Position numbers and translations under genes: made by a program
Notes under the pieces: generated by a model
What the model was told of the DNA's origin: nothing
Databases searched by the model: none
What the model saw: the letters and a program-made list of their open reading frames with translations, nothing else
Source of the DNA: Micromussa lordhowensis
Lineage: Eukaryota; Cnidaria; Anthozoa; Scleractinia; Lobophylliidae
Assembly: GCA_964020085.1 (NCBI GenBank)
Contig: OZ026604.1
Coordinates: 27,480,318 to 27,544,317 of the forward strand
Direction: 5' to 3'
DNA: 64,000 nt
Shown: in pieces, positions 44,699-55,818 of the stretch
Layout of the letters: the number at the start of each line of letters is the position of its first letter
How positions within the stretch are numbered: position 1 is the stretch's first letter

Positions 44699-45147
44699 CA
44701 CAGGCGGCCCAAGCGCGAGATGTGACTCTTGCCTTCGAGCGGTTACAAAGATGCGATTTACAAGGGTTTGTATGGGAACTTTACGGATTTGCTTTAAATA
44801 CCTAAAATGTAATGTTGTGTGAATAAAATTGACTTACATGGCTTTACTTTCGTATTCTTTATTGTTCCACTGTGTTTGACGCCGTTTTGAAGTGTTTTCA
44901 GCGAGTTAGCGCTGCCCGTGGTGTACACCGGCAGCGTTAACTCGCTGAAAACACTTCAAAACGGCGTCAAACACAGTGGAACAATAAAGAATACGAAAGT
45001 AAAGCCATGTAAGTCAATTTTATTCACACAACATTACATTTTAGGTATTTAAAGCAAATCCGTAAAGTTCCCATACAAACCCTTGTAAATCGCATCTTTG
45101 TAACCGCTCGAAGGCAAGAGTCACATCTCGCGCTTGGGCCGCCTGTG
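44699..45147. mobile_element. 449-bp near-perfect palindromic MITE in the left arm
   Basis: CACAGGCGGCCCAAGCGCGA to the centre GTGTACAC is mirrored to TCGCGCTTGGGCCGCCTGTG. Flanked by ATGTATT(C) on both sides (7-8 bp). The right arm of the host element has the empty site (GTTTTCATGTATTCGGC on the minus strand at about 53164-53180). Confidence 0.9.
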
Positions 45148-45861
45148 ATGTATTCGGCTTCGTTCGACATCCTTCCGCAATCCATCGAGAGAGGGCATCG
45201 CGGGCGCAGCTAATCTCCACCCCTAACCCCACGGTAGCTGTCGAAATGAACCCTCCAGTAGTGTGGAGTAGAGAGAATCATCCCACCCTAGACGAAAATC
45301 CGCGTGTGTTAACGATGGCGGTACGGTCAGTATAAAACACGGACTGCGGACTACGGACTACGTATAAAACACGGACTCAGGTATAAAACGCGGACTAAGC
45401 ATACGGACCGAGCATAACGGACTCGGCATAAAACACGAAGAAAGGTTCTACACTGAATAAATTCTCGCACTAACGTTTTCATAAATAGAAGCTACTTGTA
45501 ATTATAGAAGTCTCATTTCCCGAAAGTGTCCGCTCATACAGGTTCCGCCATACTCGATTGCCGAGAAAAAAATAGAAGACACTGAAAGTCACAAAATTGA
45601 CGAGCTGTATGAATTTTCGAATGATCCAAGCGATGATTAAATGTTTTGAAAAATCAACAGTCGAGAGATTTGAGGAGAATTCGAACGACATCTTCCGCTG
45701 TTTATTCATACGATAATGTAATTCGTTATTAAATAAATACACATAAATACGGCCATGGCGAAATGAGGAACAAAAAGTTGATAAATAGAAGAAACGACAT
45801 TACACAAGGATGGCAGTTCTGCACTCCTTGATATCGCCTTGGAAAAGAAAGGGAAAAAAAA

Positions 45862-46130
45862 ACAGTTCTTCCATACGGGCTATTCAGATTTGGTCACCCA
45901 CCCAAGCCCTATCCCCGTTGAACAGGGCTCAACTTTGTTGATCGGACCAAACAGTTGCTGTACTTGTGGTGTAGTGACTCCACGGTGAACCCATTGTTTT
46001 AAATTTCTAAGATGAGAAAAGGTATGAAAAAAAGATATGTGATACTGCATGGCTGGGAAAGCAGAGAACAAAAAAATTAGAGGAAAATGAAAATGAGAAC
46101 TATTACTTGCTTTTGTGATCGGACAAGCTA
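45862..46130 (-). mobile_element. 5S-rRNA-derived SINE (SINE3-like), complete copy
   Basis: On the minus strand the 3' half reads like 5S rRNA: GGTCCGATCAACAAAGTTGAGC (box A region), then GGGCTTGGGTGGGTGACC (box C), then CTGAATAGCCCGTATGG and a T-run. The 5S-like part is about 45862-45985. The rest up to 46130 is a non-5S head. Many base differences from true 5S mean it is not a working rRNA gene. Confidence 0.75.
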
Positions 46131-46227
46131 GCGGCACTTTCGAAATAATTGCCTCAGTCTCTGGGACGAAGGTAACTCGGTCTCACGGACCGATAACTTT
46201 GTGAATGTGTCGTCACTAAAGCAAGAG

Positions 46228-46388
46228 GGTATATGCAGTATCACATATCTTTTTTTCATATCTTTTCTCATCTTAGAAATTTAAAACAATGCGTTCACCG
46301 TGGAGTCACTACACCACAAGTACAGCAACGTGTTTGGTCCGATCAGCAAAGTTAAGCCCTGTTCAACGGGGATAGTGCTTGGGTGGGT
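46228..46388 (+). mobile_element. 5S-rRNA-derived SINE, plus-strand copy, first part
   Basis: Inverted relative to the copy at 45862-46130. The 5S-like part begins near 46300 and is cut at GCTTGGGTGGGT inside box C by the 4.79-kb element. It resumes at 51187 with GACCAAATCTGAATAGCCCG and runs to about 51222. Confidence 0.8.
46381..46388. other. target-site duplication, left (copy 2)
   Basis: GGGTGGGT here and at 51179-51186. Confidence 0.9.
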
Positions 46389-46422
46389 CATACATGTCCA
46401 ATACACCCAAACTAAGTCGAAT

Positions 46423-47291
46423 CGTCTGAGGCACTTTACGATTCGACTCGATTCGTACGGAGTCCATCCGAACTACCGGAAGTCAACATCCGTGAAATAA
46501 TGATACATGAACCTTCCTCGTTCTTAAAACGTGGCAACAAACTTCAGTCGATTCGTCTGAGGCACTTTACGATTCGACTCGATTCGTACGGAGTCCATCC
46601 GAACTACCGGAAGTCAACATCCGTGAAATAATGATACATGAACCTTCCTCGTTCTTAAAACGTGGCAACAAACTTCAGTCGATTCGTCTGAGGCACTTTA
46701 CGATTCGACTCGATTCGTACGGAGTCCATCCGAACTACCGGAAGTCAACATCCGTGAAATAATGATACATGAACCTTCCTCGTTCTTAAAACGTGGCAAC
46801 AAACTTCAGTCGATTCGTCTGAGGCACTTTTACGATTCGACTCGATTCGCACGGAGTCAATCCGAACTACCGGAAGTCAACATTTGCGCGAGACTTAGAA
46901 AATATTAGCTCTCGGCTCTATGCAGTGTGGGTTGAAAAAGTTGCGATTCGACTCGATTCGATCGAATCGTCACGAATCGTTTCCCCTGGTGTCGATTCGT
47001 TATACCGGAAGTCGATTTGCGCGAGACTTAGAAAATATAGCCTCGCGGGTCCATGCAGGGTGGGTTGAAAATGTTGTCGATTCGACTCGATTCGATCGAA
47101 TCGTGACGAATCGTTTCCCCTGGTGTCGATTCGTTAAACCGGAAGTCGATTTGCGCGAGACATAGAAAATATAGTCTCGCGGGTCCATGCAGGGTGGGTT
47201 GAAAATGTTGTCGATTCGACTCGATTCGATCGAATCGTGACGAATCGTTTCCCCTGGTGTCGATTCGTTATACCGGAAGTCGATTTGTAAT
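46423..47291 (+). repeat. left subterminal arrays, copy 2
   Basis: 131-bp units followed by three 134-bp units, as in copy 1. Confidence 0.93.
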
Positions 47292-47394
47292 TTCATCATT
47301 GTTAATTTATAAATAACACAAAAAACAGTACCCCACAAAATTAGGATAGTTCTTTAAACTCCAATTGCTGATTACCATTACATATACTGTTTAG

Positions 47395-48157
47395 GTGTAT
47401 TTCTTGTGCAAACAAGTACCACCCCAAGACAGAGACGAAGCATTGGTGTTTTCACGGAGACTGGCAGATATTGGAATGTCTTTGCCACGATACATCGAAG
47501 CATATGAAACAGATGATGATGAAAGGTACACATTCCATCATATTAAATGAAGTTATCATAACAAGCTAATGACCCTACAACAGCATATATAAATCAAAGT
47601 TTAGCAAAAATAAAAACGACCTATCCAGAGCAAAAATACTAACTTGGTGCAACAACAACAACTAGAAAACTGAACATAGACAGAGGGCAAATACAACAAT
47701 AAAACAAAAAGTCAATTTCAAACTGTACATCTACAAAGCTAGCCTGACAATGAAGCAAAGGTATACAATTGCTTGCAACCAACAGCATCAGTATAACAAT
47801 CCGATCACATCATACAAAATTAATTGTGCAGAGTTGCAATTTACATAGTGAAACTTTCAAAAGAAGAAAAACTTGCTCTGTGCAGACTCGGACTCCTTTG
47901 TTTTGGAAATCCCACAGTTAACGCAGGACCCAGCACAATGGATTTGTATTATGTAACCAAATCTTCCAACACAGCCTATTGTAAAAGTACCATCTGATAA
48001 TAACTAAAGTTAAAAACCAAGAACATAACTTGATACTTTTCTCTTTCTGGTCACAAACAGTGCAAGACACCAAGGAGATTATTTACAAAGAAAAGAAAGT
48101 GAAAAAAATGGAACACCCAAGAAACGACAACGCCTAGATGATGGGGAAAATCACTAA
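47395..48157 (+). CDS. two spliced 3' exons of an unrecognised protein (copy 2)
   Basis: Exons 47395-47525 and 48061-48157, same bases, splice sites and 75-residue reading as in copy 1 at 24272-25034. The lack of any coding difference between copies fits recent origin and says nothing about selection. Confidence 0.5.
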
Positions 48158-49972
48158 ATAATAATTACAACCCTTTAACTATTTCAACCTACAGTAGCTG
48201 GCACAACAACTTGCTATAATTATTTTTTCTACAAATTATACTATCAAACCAAAAGAAGCAAATCCTTCAAGATTGCATTAATGAATTCATTATCCAATAA
48301 TCCTAGAATATTGTGAAATTGAATGACAGCATTCCAATAATATGACTAATGGGTTTAAAGTTCCAACAAACAATTGAATATTTCACAATTATTCCATGAG
48401 CGGGCGTTGGATATGAGATGGTAAATAGCTAACGAGGCCCGTAGGGTCGAGTTGGCTATAACCAATCTCATATCCAACAAGTGCAATAGAATAATTGTTT
48501 TATTAAATTCTCAACCTTCGGTTTTGATAAATTTTATTACAGTCTAATAAACGACTGGAAAGTGATGTGACTTCCGGGAGCCAAAACGAAATGCTGACAA
48601 CTTTATGCTGAATTTCTATCGGAGGTTGAGAATTGAATAATGATTTTTAAAGAACTGACAAATTATACTATCAATTCATTATTGCATTTTGGAATAATTT
48701 ACTGTTTCAATATTCAAATAATCTAAGCATTATGTACTCTTGAGAAGAATGCTCCCCTTGGTTTCATTGTAACAGTATTCAACTGTACAATTATTACTCT
48801 ATATACAATATTGAACAATTTCTAAAAATTCAAAGATTGTTTTTTACCACACATTCGAAGTTCAACATTAAAACACAAAGCCTTCCTGTAAAACCAAATT
48901 AGTAACTCATGGAACTACACAAAAACTAGTTGTATGTACTATTTTTTATAGAACACTTAAACTTTACGGTCGCTAGTGTATGCCTCATAATATTTCCATT
49001 GATAGTGCCAATTTCAGACTTTTACAGTACAACACAAAGTGCATAATTTTGATGAGAACCACAATATAATTAAACAGCTAAACCAAGTGAAAACTTTTTT
49101 TGCAAATATTGTTCCACTTTATTTTTAAAAAAGGAAGTTGGAGTGACAAGGTAATTACAGAACAATTCAAGTTAGAATAATTTTGCCCACTTTAAGCTTA
49201 AAATGTCAATGCATGTCACTTTATTTTAACCTAGCAAATATAATGATGGATCAGAACAAATATCCTATTTCATTAATTGAAGATACAATAGGATACCAAG
49301 AGTTCATTGTTCTCAAATAAGACAATCAAACATGAACTTCCCTGCAAATAACTGCAGTGATTTTTTAACATGTGAATATAATCTGTACTGAAACATGCCT
49401 GCACGCACAAAATACATCGAGGCGAACATTCAAAACTGTCCTGTAGATGTAACTCTATGTTTCAAAATATTCAAACAGAACACTTTCTACACAACTGGCC
49501 CATTTGGATTCAATTATTCACCCAAATTAACCAGCGATCAGGTATTTTTCAGACGCGCCATCTCGGGTAAATCGACTTCCGCTGTGATAATAGATAGCAA
49601 AGGAATCGATTCGGATCTATTCCATCGAAAAAAAAAACGAATGGACTATTTTTCAACCCACCCTATATAGTATAAGGCACTATATTTTTAAGTCTCGCGC
49701 GAATCGACATCCGACAAAATGACTCGAAGAAACTATAAGGAAAACCGATTCCTGTCGATTCAATCGAATCGACACGAATCGCAAAGTTTTCAGACACCCT
49801 GCACAATACAAGGCAATAATAATTTCCAAATCTCGCGCAAATCGACTTCCCGAGTTGTCGATTTCGACTCGATGCTAACGAATCGACACGAATCGTGTTC
49901 CTGGTGTCGATTCGTTAGCATCGAGTCGAAATCGACAACTTTTTTCAGCCCACACCCTGCATAGCAGGAGGC

Positions 49973-51138
49973 TTTATTTTCTAGTCTCCCGTAAGTCGAC
50001 TTCCGGTATAACGAATCGACACCAGGGGAAACGATTCGTCACGATTCGATCGAATCGAGTCGAATCGACAACATTTTCAACCCACCCTGCATGGACCCGA
50101 GAGGCTATATTTTCTAAGTCTCGCGCAAATCGACTTCCGGTATAACGAATCGACACCAGGGGAAACGATTCGTCACGATTCGATCGAATCGAGTCGAATC
50201 GACAACATTTTCAACCCACCCTGCATATACCCGCGAGGCTATATTTTCTAAGTCTCGCGCAAATCGACTTCCGGTATAACGAATCGACACCAGGGCAAAC
50301 GATTCGTCACGATTCGATCGAATCGAGTCGAATCGACAACATTTTCAACCAGCCCTGCATAGAGCCGAGAGCTAATATTTTCTAAGTCTCGCGCAAATCG
50401 ACTTCCGGTATAACGAATCGACACCAGGGGAAACGATTCGTCACGATTCGATCGAATCGAGTCGAATCGACAACATTTTCAACCCACCCTGCATATACCC
50501 GCGAGCTAATATTTTCTAAGTATCGCGCAAATCGACTTCCGGTATAACGAATCGACACCAGGGGAAACGATTCGTCACGATTCGATCGAATCGAGTCGAA
50601 TCGACAACATTTTCAACCCACCCTGCATATACCCGCGAGGCTATATTTTCTAAGTCTCGCGCAAATCGACTTCCGGTATAACGAATCGACACCAGGGGAA
50701 ACGATTCGTCACGATTCGATCGAATCGAGTCGAATCGACAACATTTTCAACCCACCCTGCATATACCCGCGAGGCTATATTTTCTAAGTCTCGCGCAAAT
50801 CGACTTCCGGTATAACGAATCGACACCAGGGCAAACGATTCGTCACGATTCGATCGAATCGAGTCGAATCGACAACATTTTCAACCAGCCCTGCATAGAG
50901 CCGAGAGCTAATATTTTCTAAGTCTCGCGCAAATCGACTTCCGGTATAACGAATCGACACCAGGGGAAACGATTCGTCACGATTCGATCGAATCGAGTCG
51001 AATCGACAACATTTTCAACCCACCCGGCATATACCCGCGAGGCTATATTTTCTAAGTATCGCGCAAATCGACTTCCGGTATAACGAATCGACACCAGGGG
51101 AATCGATTCGTCACGATTCGATCGAATCGCATATACCA
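49973..51138 (-). repeat. right 134-bp array, copy 2
   Basis: Nine units at the same spacing as in copy 1, preceded by the same palindrome at about 49856-49939. Confidence 0.93.
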
Positions 51139-51186
51139 AAGACGAATCGACTCTAGTTGGGTGTATTGGACAACCCTCGGGTGGGT

Positions 51187-51222
51187 GACCAAATCTGAAT
51201 AGCCCGTATTGGAAGAACTGGT
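51187..51222 (+). mobile_element. 5S-rRNA-derived SINE, second part
   Basis: GACCAAATCTGAATAGCCCG then TATTGGAAGAACTGG and a T-run complete the SINE interrupted at 46388. Confidence 0.75.
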
Positions 51223-51227
51223 TTTTT

Positions 51228-51257
51228 GCTCATGGATGTTACGTAACATCCATGAGC
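51228..51257. repeat. short perfect palindrome
   Basis: GCTCATGGATGTTA/CGTAACATCCATGAGC forms a 30-bp palindrome next to the SINE tail. Confidence 0.75.
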
Positions 51258-51284
51258 TTAGGAGGCAGTCGGATGGCACTCGAT

Positions 51285-51332
51285 CACTCACTCACTCACT
51301 CACTCACTCACTCACTCACTCACTCACTCACT
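51285..51332 (+). repeat. microsatellite (CACT)n
   Basis: About 12 perfect CACT units. Confidence 0.97.
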
Positions 51333-52457
51333 CGATTCTGATTAATTTCTTCATTAAACCGGATTAAATCGTTTCTCCCAACCCTCCCCTGCTTAGTATG
51401 GTTCTTTTCCTAGGTACTTCGTGGTGTAGGTTCAGCAGGTTTTAGTGGGGTACTAGAAAGACGAATTTTTTGTCCGACAACATGGAGTTTGTACATATGG
51501 CGGCTAACGCGGCACGAAGATGGTTTTTGGTTCAACTCGTGGAGTTGTAAAATTGAAATTTGTCAAGCTAAGCAGCAGTAGCTATAACAAATGGACATGG
51601 AAAGACAAGAAGCATAGCGCTCGTCAAAAACCCATGTGTAAATTTATATTGAAAGGTCAAGGTGTTTTTTCATTAGACGTAAACAAAATTCTCCGATTAC
51701 AAGTCACGCTAACCTCACGCTATGCAAAGAATGTAATCAGATACTCTTTTTTTTGCTGAAGGGCAAGAGAGTCACGTTTCGCAGACAGTGTAAGTAGCCG
51801 CGTTTTTTTAAAGCTTTTGCGTGATCCGTGAAGAACCTGAAATATTAACCGATATTCGTGATTTTGAGACACAAGTTCTCCGAATAGTTACAGTGGTCTA
51901 TCGAGAGTGCCTTAGCCATGCAATATGCAATACGGATTGATTTAGCCATTCGCGATTTTGCTTCCTACAAACACTGTTTTTAATGTAAGAACAAGTCCTT
52001 ACTTTCTTATTTTCGTAATTCGGGAATCGAAATTTTTTTATCCGTGAACCGTGATCCTCTGTATTTTAGGTTCGTGAACCGTGCCAGAGACTTCCCTGTA
52101 CGACCCTCTTGATATCTAAAGCTTTTAATCGGACATTGTAAACAGACCACGAGAAGATGGTAACTTGTTTTTTTGTTAGATTATTTTTTTATCAGTGCTG
52201 GCCTGATGGGCCGCTTGGCACAAATGTAGACTTTGACTTCCACCGTCTGAGTTTCTATTTGCAGAACGAGTGCTTGTGCCAAACGTCAGTTTCCCATGAA
52301 AATCATCACTTGATTTTCATGCGAATGACCGTGCAGGTGACATATATCTTCATACCAATAGTTTCGCTCAAAGACTCGTTTTGCCAAAGTGGCAAAAGCC
52401 GGTAAACTTGGCATTGGGCTATTCATCCATGAGCTGCTCAGAGAGCCTTTGATTTTT
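51333..52457. other. central region of the 9-kb element, no recognised gene
   Basis: The only sizeable frame (51520-51759, 79 codons) has no family motif. Nothing points to a transposase. Confidence 0.45.
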
Positions 52458-53417
52458 TCTTTTTCCCCTTCCTTTTCCAAGGCGATATCAAGGAGCGCAG
52501 AACTGTCATCCTTGTGTAATGTCGTTTCTTCTATTTATCAACTTTTTGTTTCTCATTTCGCCATGGCCGTATTTATGTTTATTTATTTAATAACGAATTA
52601 CATTATCGTATGAATAAACAGCGGAAGATGTCGTTCGTTTTCTCCTCAAATCTCTCGACTGTTGATTTTTCAAAACATTTAATCATCGCTTGGATCATTC
52701 GAAAATTCATACAGCTCGTCAATTTTGTGACTTTCAGTGTCTTCTATTTTTTTCTCGGCAATCGAGTATGGCGGAACCTGTATGAGCGGACACTTTCGGG
52801 AAATGAGACTTCTATAATTACAAGTAGCTTCTATTTATGAAAACGTTAGTGCGAGAATTTATTCAGTGTAGAACCCTTCTTCGTGTTTTATGCCGAGTCC
52901 GTTATGCTCGGTCCGTATGCTTAGTCCGCGTTTTATACCTGAGTCCGTGTTTTATACCCAGTCCGTAGTCCGCAGTCCGTGTTTTATACTGACCGTACCT
53001 CCATCGTTAACACACGCGGATTTTCGTCTAGGGTGGGATGATTCTCTCTACTCCACACTACTGGAGGGTTCATTTCGACAGCTACCGTGGGGTTAGGGGT
53101 GGAGATTAGCTGCGCCCGCGATGCCCTCTCTCGATGGATTGCGGAAGGATGTCGAACGAAGCCGAATACATGAAAACACAACATCGAAAGTCGAAAGTTG
53201 CGTAGTTGACCATTTTTGCCAAAGAAGCAGAAAATCGTCAATTTGGTATGCCAATTTCGTGATAGTGAATGTGAAAAACAAAAAGTACCATGTACAATCG
53301 AAAAGTTCAACCACAAAGTCAACACAGTTGGATGTCGCATTGTATAAGGTAGCATAAAATACAGCAAGTCGAGTACCGAATACAAAGATCGAGTTTTGGC
53401 GGAAATGGAGCTCCATA

Positions 53418-53647
53418 TGAACTGACTAGGAGTATTTTTTCTCCCCCCTGGATGTGATGCTAGTCCATCGCAAGGTTATTTCCCCCAATATTAAATTCGC
53501 CGGTACCCCATACACCTGGGTGGAGGGAGGCACCTTGAGAGTAAAGTGTCTTGCCCAAGAACACAACACAGTATTCCCGGCCAAGTCTAGAACCAGGACC
53601 TCTCGATCCGGAGATCAGCGCACTAACCATTTGGCCACCACGCCTCA
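53418..53647 (-). mobile_element. tRNA-derived SINE, right part of the split copy
   Basis: Continues the SINE cut at 44432: body with GTAAAGTGTCTTGCCCAAGA and the tRNA-like head GTGGCCAAATGGTTAGTGCGC on the minus strand near 53620-53642. Confidence 0.8.
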
Positions 53648-54160
53648 CAAGTAGCAGCAGTGGAGAGTGCTGTGTATTTTATTTATTTTATAAAAAGTAG
53701 CATTTTATTACGTTGCGTGTCTTTTTCCTTCTTTATTTTAAACTCCATACAAGACCTTAGAGCGCTCAAATTCTCAGCGGCCCAAAGTGCAACACAACAC
53801 CACACACTTTAGGTTTTCACGTCCTACTCGGTGATTCATATTTGATCGATTCCTCGAATCGGGAGTTTGGGACACCTGTGGTATGAAAAGCATCGACCTC
53901 AGTCTCATGAAGCAATCAGTTAGCCATATGAATAGGACGAGACATCAACAATACGCAAAGAAGGTTCGAAGTACCAGAACAGCCATCAAGATAAACGATT
54001 GTTTTCACCTTGTCCTGACGTTAAGCAGTATACGTTTCAACTGGAAACTGTCAGAGCAATTAAACAGAAGTGAGAAATCAGCCATGTGTCAACTATTCCT
54101 CGGGGGGACCCCCATATAAAAAAGACGGGGGTGCTATTCGGATTTTTGAAAAAGACCCAG
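53648..54160. other. intergenic, nothing recognised
   Basis: The open frame at 53883-54119 has no recognisable motif. Confidence 0.4.
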
Positions 54161-54164
54161 ACAT

Positions 54165-54590
54165 TATGAAACCAAAACCCATTAAAATCTTGTGAATATT
54201 TTAACGGGAAACTCACAGGGTTTTCATGGTGTTGATTCAGGGATTTTCATGGGAAGATCTCATGAAAAAAGCATTAAAAATCCCATGAAAACCCTCTTAA
54301 AACCCAATTGAAAATTCCCAATTAAGGGCCCATGAAATTTCCATTCTGAAATCAAAAACATTAAAAATCCATGAAAATTCCATTAAATTTGATGGGAAAT
54401 GTTATCTAATGGGATTTTCATGGTACATGAAACTCAACACCAGATTTTCATGGGATTTTAATGGCATGCAGAATTCATTGCCTATGAAAGCCCCATCAAC
54501 GGGGAATTTTTAATGGCCCATGAATATTTTAATTACCTTTTCACAGAATTTTTATGGTCACTCCCTATTAATTTCATGGGATAAATGATT
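54165..54590. repeat. cluster of degenerate CCATGAAAATCCC words in both orientations
   Basis: More than ten variants of GGGATTTTCATGG or its complement are packed in about 420 bp, in mixed orientation, without a fixed period. Confidence 0.7.
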
Positions 54591-54619
54591 TATCCAAGCA
54601 ACTAAACAACCTTTATTCC

Positions 54620-54705
54620 CGCTCCGACGAAGGGCTAGCTAACGCTCGAAACGTCAGGTTTCGAATCTCTTTACGGTAACCAATTAACATTATGAACTCA
54701 GTTGA
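54620..54705 (+). repeat. dispersed repeat, GACGAAGGGCTAACGCTCGAAACG family
   Basis: The same block (GACGAAGGGCTA...ACGCTCGAAACGTCAG, TTTCGAATCTCTTTACGGT) is at about 28850-28920 and 61753-61830. It is a dispersed short element. Confidence 0.7.
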
Positions 54706-54933
54706 TAAAACCCAGATAGCCATTTTGATATCATTACAATGCGAGTAACCTTGGATTACTGATCCTGATCCAGATCATCCCAAATAAAAAATAGTAACAA
54801 AAAGCAATAAAATATGTATATATTTTTATAGATGTCAACTATAGTTTTGATATTGTTTTTGTTTCGCATCACTATCCATTCATGTAAATTTATTATTATA
54901 ATTGTTAGCTTATTATTTTAACATTGTGAAGTA

Positions 54934-55082
54934 ATATATCAAACACGAGCGACAGTATTTCATCGGGATATCCAAACACCGAGAAGAGAGTTGAAAATAC
55001 GTCGACGCGCAGCGGAGTATTTTTGACGAAATTCGAGGTGTTTGGATAGCCGATGAAACACTGTCGCTCGTGTTTGATATAT
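54934..55082. repeat. foldback MITE
   Basis: ATATATCAAACACGAGCGACAGT and ACTGTCGCTCGTGTTTGATATAT are inverted; inner arms CCAAACACCGA and TCGAGGTGTTTGG match imperfectly. Confidence 0.85.
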
Positions 55083-55274
55083 CTTCTCAATCGAAGCAAA
55101 AACTAAGGAGAAAATCGAGAAGTAAAATCGTCAAAATCTATGCTAATTAAGACCGGGTATCAAAACCTCCTTCACCGTTGTGATTTTCTTTGTTTTAGCT
55201 TGATGAATTATTAATGAGTTTGAGAAGCGCATTTGAAAACTGTACAGTTGAATCGCGCTATAGAAATAAAGAGA

Positions 55275-55422
55275 GGATATTACACGGTGGAGAGAAGATA
55301 TGAATTTTATGTTCGAGTGGCAAGAGCAATATCTCACGAGTGAGCGCAGCGAACGAGTGAGATGTTGCTCTTGCCACGAGTAACATAAAATTCATATCTT
55401 CGAGCTAACGTGTAATGTTCTT
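55275..55422. repeat. foldback MITE
   Basis: GAAGATATGAATTTTATGTT and AACATAAAATTCATATCTTC, with GCAAGAGCAA and TTGCTCTTGC further in, form long arms around CGAGTGAGCGCAGCGAACGAG. Confidence 0.85.
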
Positions 55423-55454
55423 TTTATTATATAAAGGTACTGATAACGGCGTTT

Positions 55455-55640
55455 TTGATGATTTTCCGAAGATTTCCGACCACTTTCCGAAGATTTCCGA
55501 AGATTTTCCAAAATTGTCCCGAAGACCAGACGAACGTTTCCGAACATTTCCCGAGAATTTCCGAGAATTTCCGAATATGTCCGAAGATTGCTGAAGATTG
55601 CCGAAGACTTTCGAGGAAGACCCGAAGATGTTTCGATGAT
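55455..55640 (+). repeat. degenerate tandem repeat of about 10-12 bp (TTTCCGAAGA)
   Basis: Successive TTTCCGAAGA/TTTCCGAGAA variants. The overlapping open frames on both strands here are by-products of the repeat. Confidence 0.8.
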
Positions 55641-55742
55641 ACACCAACGAATTTAAGTACAATTTTAAGAGACAAACCTGATGCCATTGAAATCATTATG
55701 AATTTGTTACTACTCGCTATACCACTGACTTTTATATAATAA

Positions 55743-55743
55743 A

Positions 55744-55777
<34 letters not shown>

Positions 55778-55781
55778 GTTT

Positions 55782-55817
<36 letters not shown>
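55743..55817 (+). repeat. microsatellite (ATT)n
   Basis: Two long runs of ATT units separated by GTTTTC. Confidence 0.97.

Positions 55818-55818
<1 letters not shown>

Larger units (their letters stand above)
46389..51178. mobile_element. 4.79-kb element with inverted repeat arrays, copy 2
   Basis: 4790 bp, matching copy 1 almost base for base. Differences seen: one extra T near 46830, a G/C change in the last repeats (CCCGGCAT near 51023) and GGGGAATCG against GGGGATTCG near 51100. Flanks are GGGTGGGT. The high identity shows that both insertions, or one and its source, are recent. Confidence 0.92.
44433..53417. mobile_element. 9-kb inverted-repeat element inserted in a SINE
   Basis: Starts TATGGAGCTCCATTTCCGCC and ends with the exact complement; flanked by TGAACT on both sides. 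The arms are about 960 bp: left 44433-44698 plus 45148 to about 45853, right about 52458-53417, highly similar. Both carry a run of CGGACT/TATAAAACACGGACT words. Without its later insertions (449-bp palindrome, 5S SINEs, 4.79-kb element) it would be about 3.3-3.7 kb. No transposase or RT frame is visible, so it seems non-autonomous. Confidence 0.8.

Noticed and set aside
44434..44822. Open frames of 64-123 codons and their duplicates at 52984-53416
   Set aside because: They exist because the inverted arms are duplicated, they overlap on both strands and run into the palindrome. No motif supports a protein.
45862..45985. A functional 5S rRNA gene
   Set aside because: Too many differences from 5S rRNA in the stems, and it is attached to a SINE-like head.
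52610..52840. 76-codon frame (starting MNKQRKMS) present in both arms
   Set aside because: It is kept in both arms only because the arms are similar; it lacks a recognisable domain. It could be re-opened if found in unrelated copies.
55405..55739. Overlapping frames of 85-94 codons on both strands
   Set aside because: By-products of the TTTCCGAAGA degenerate repeat.
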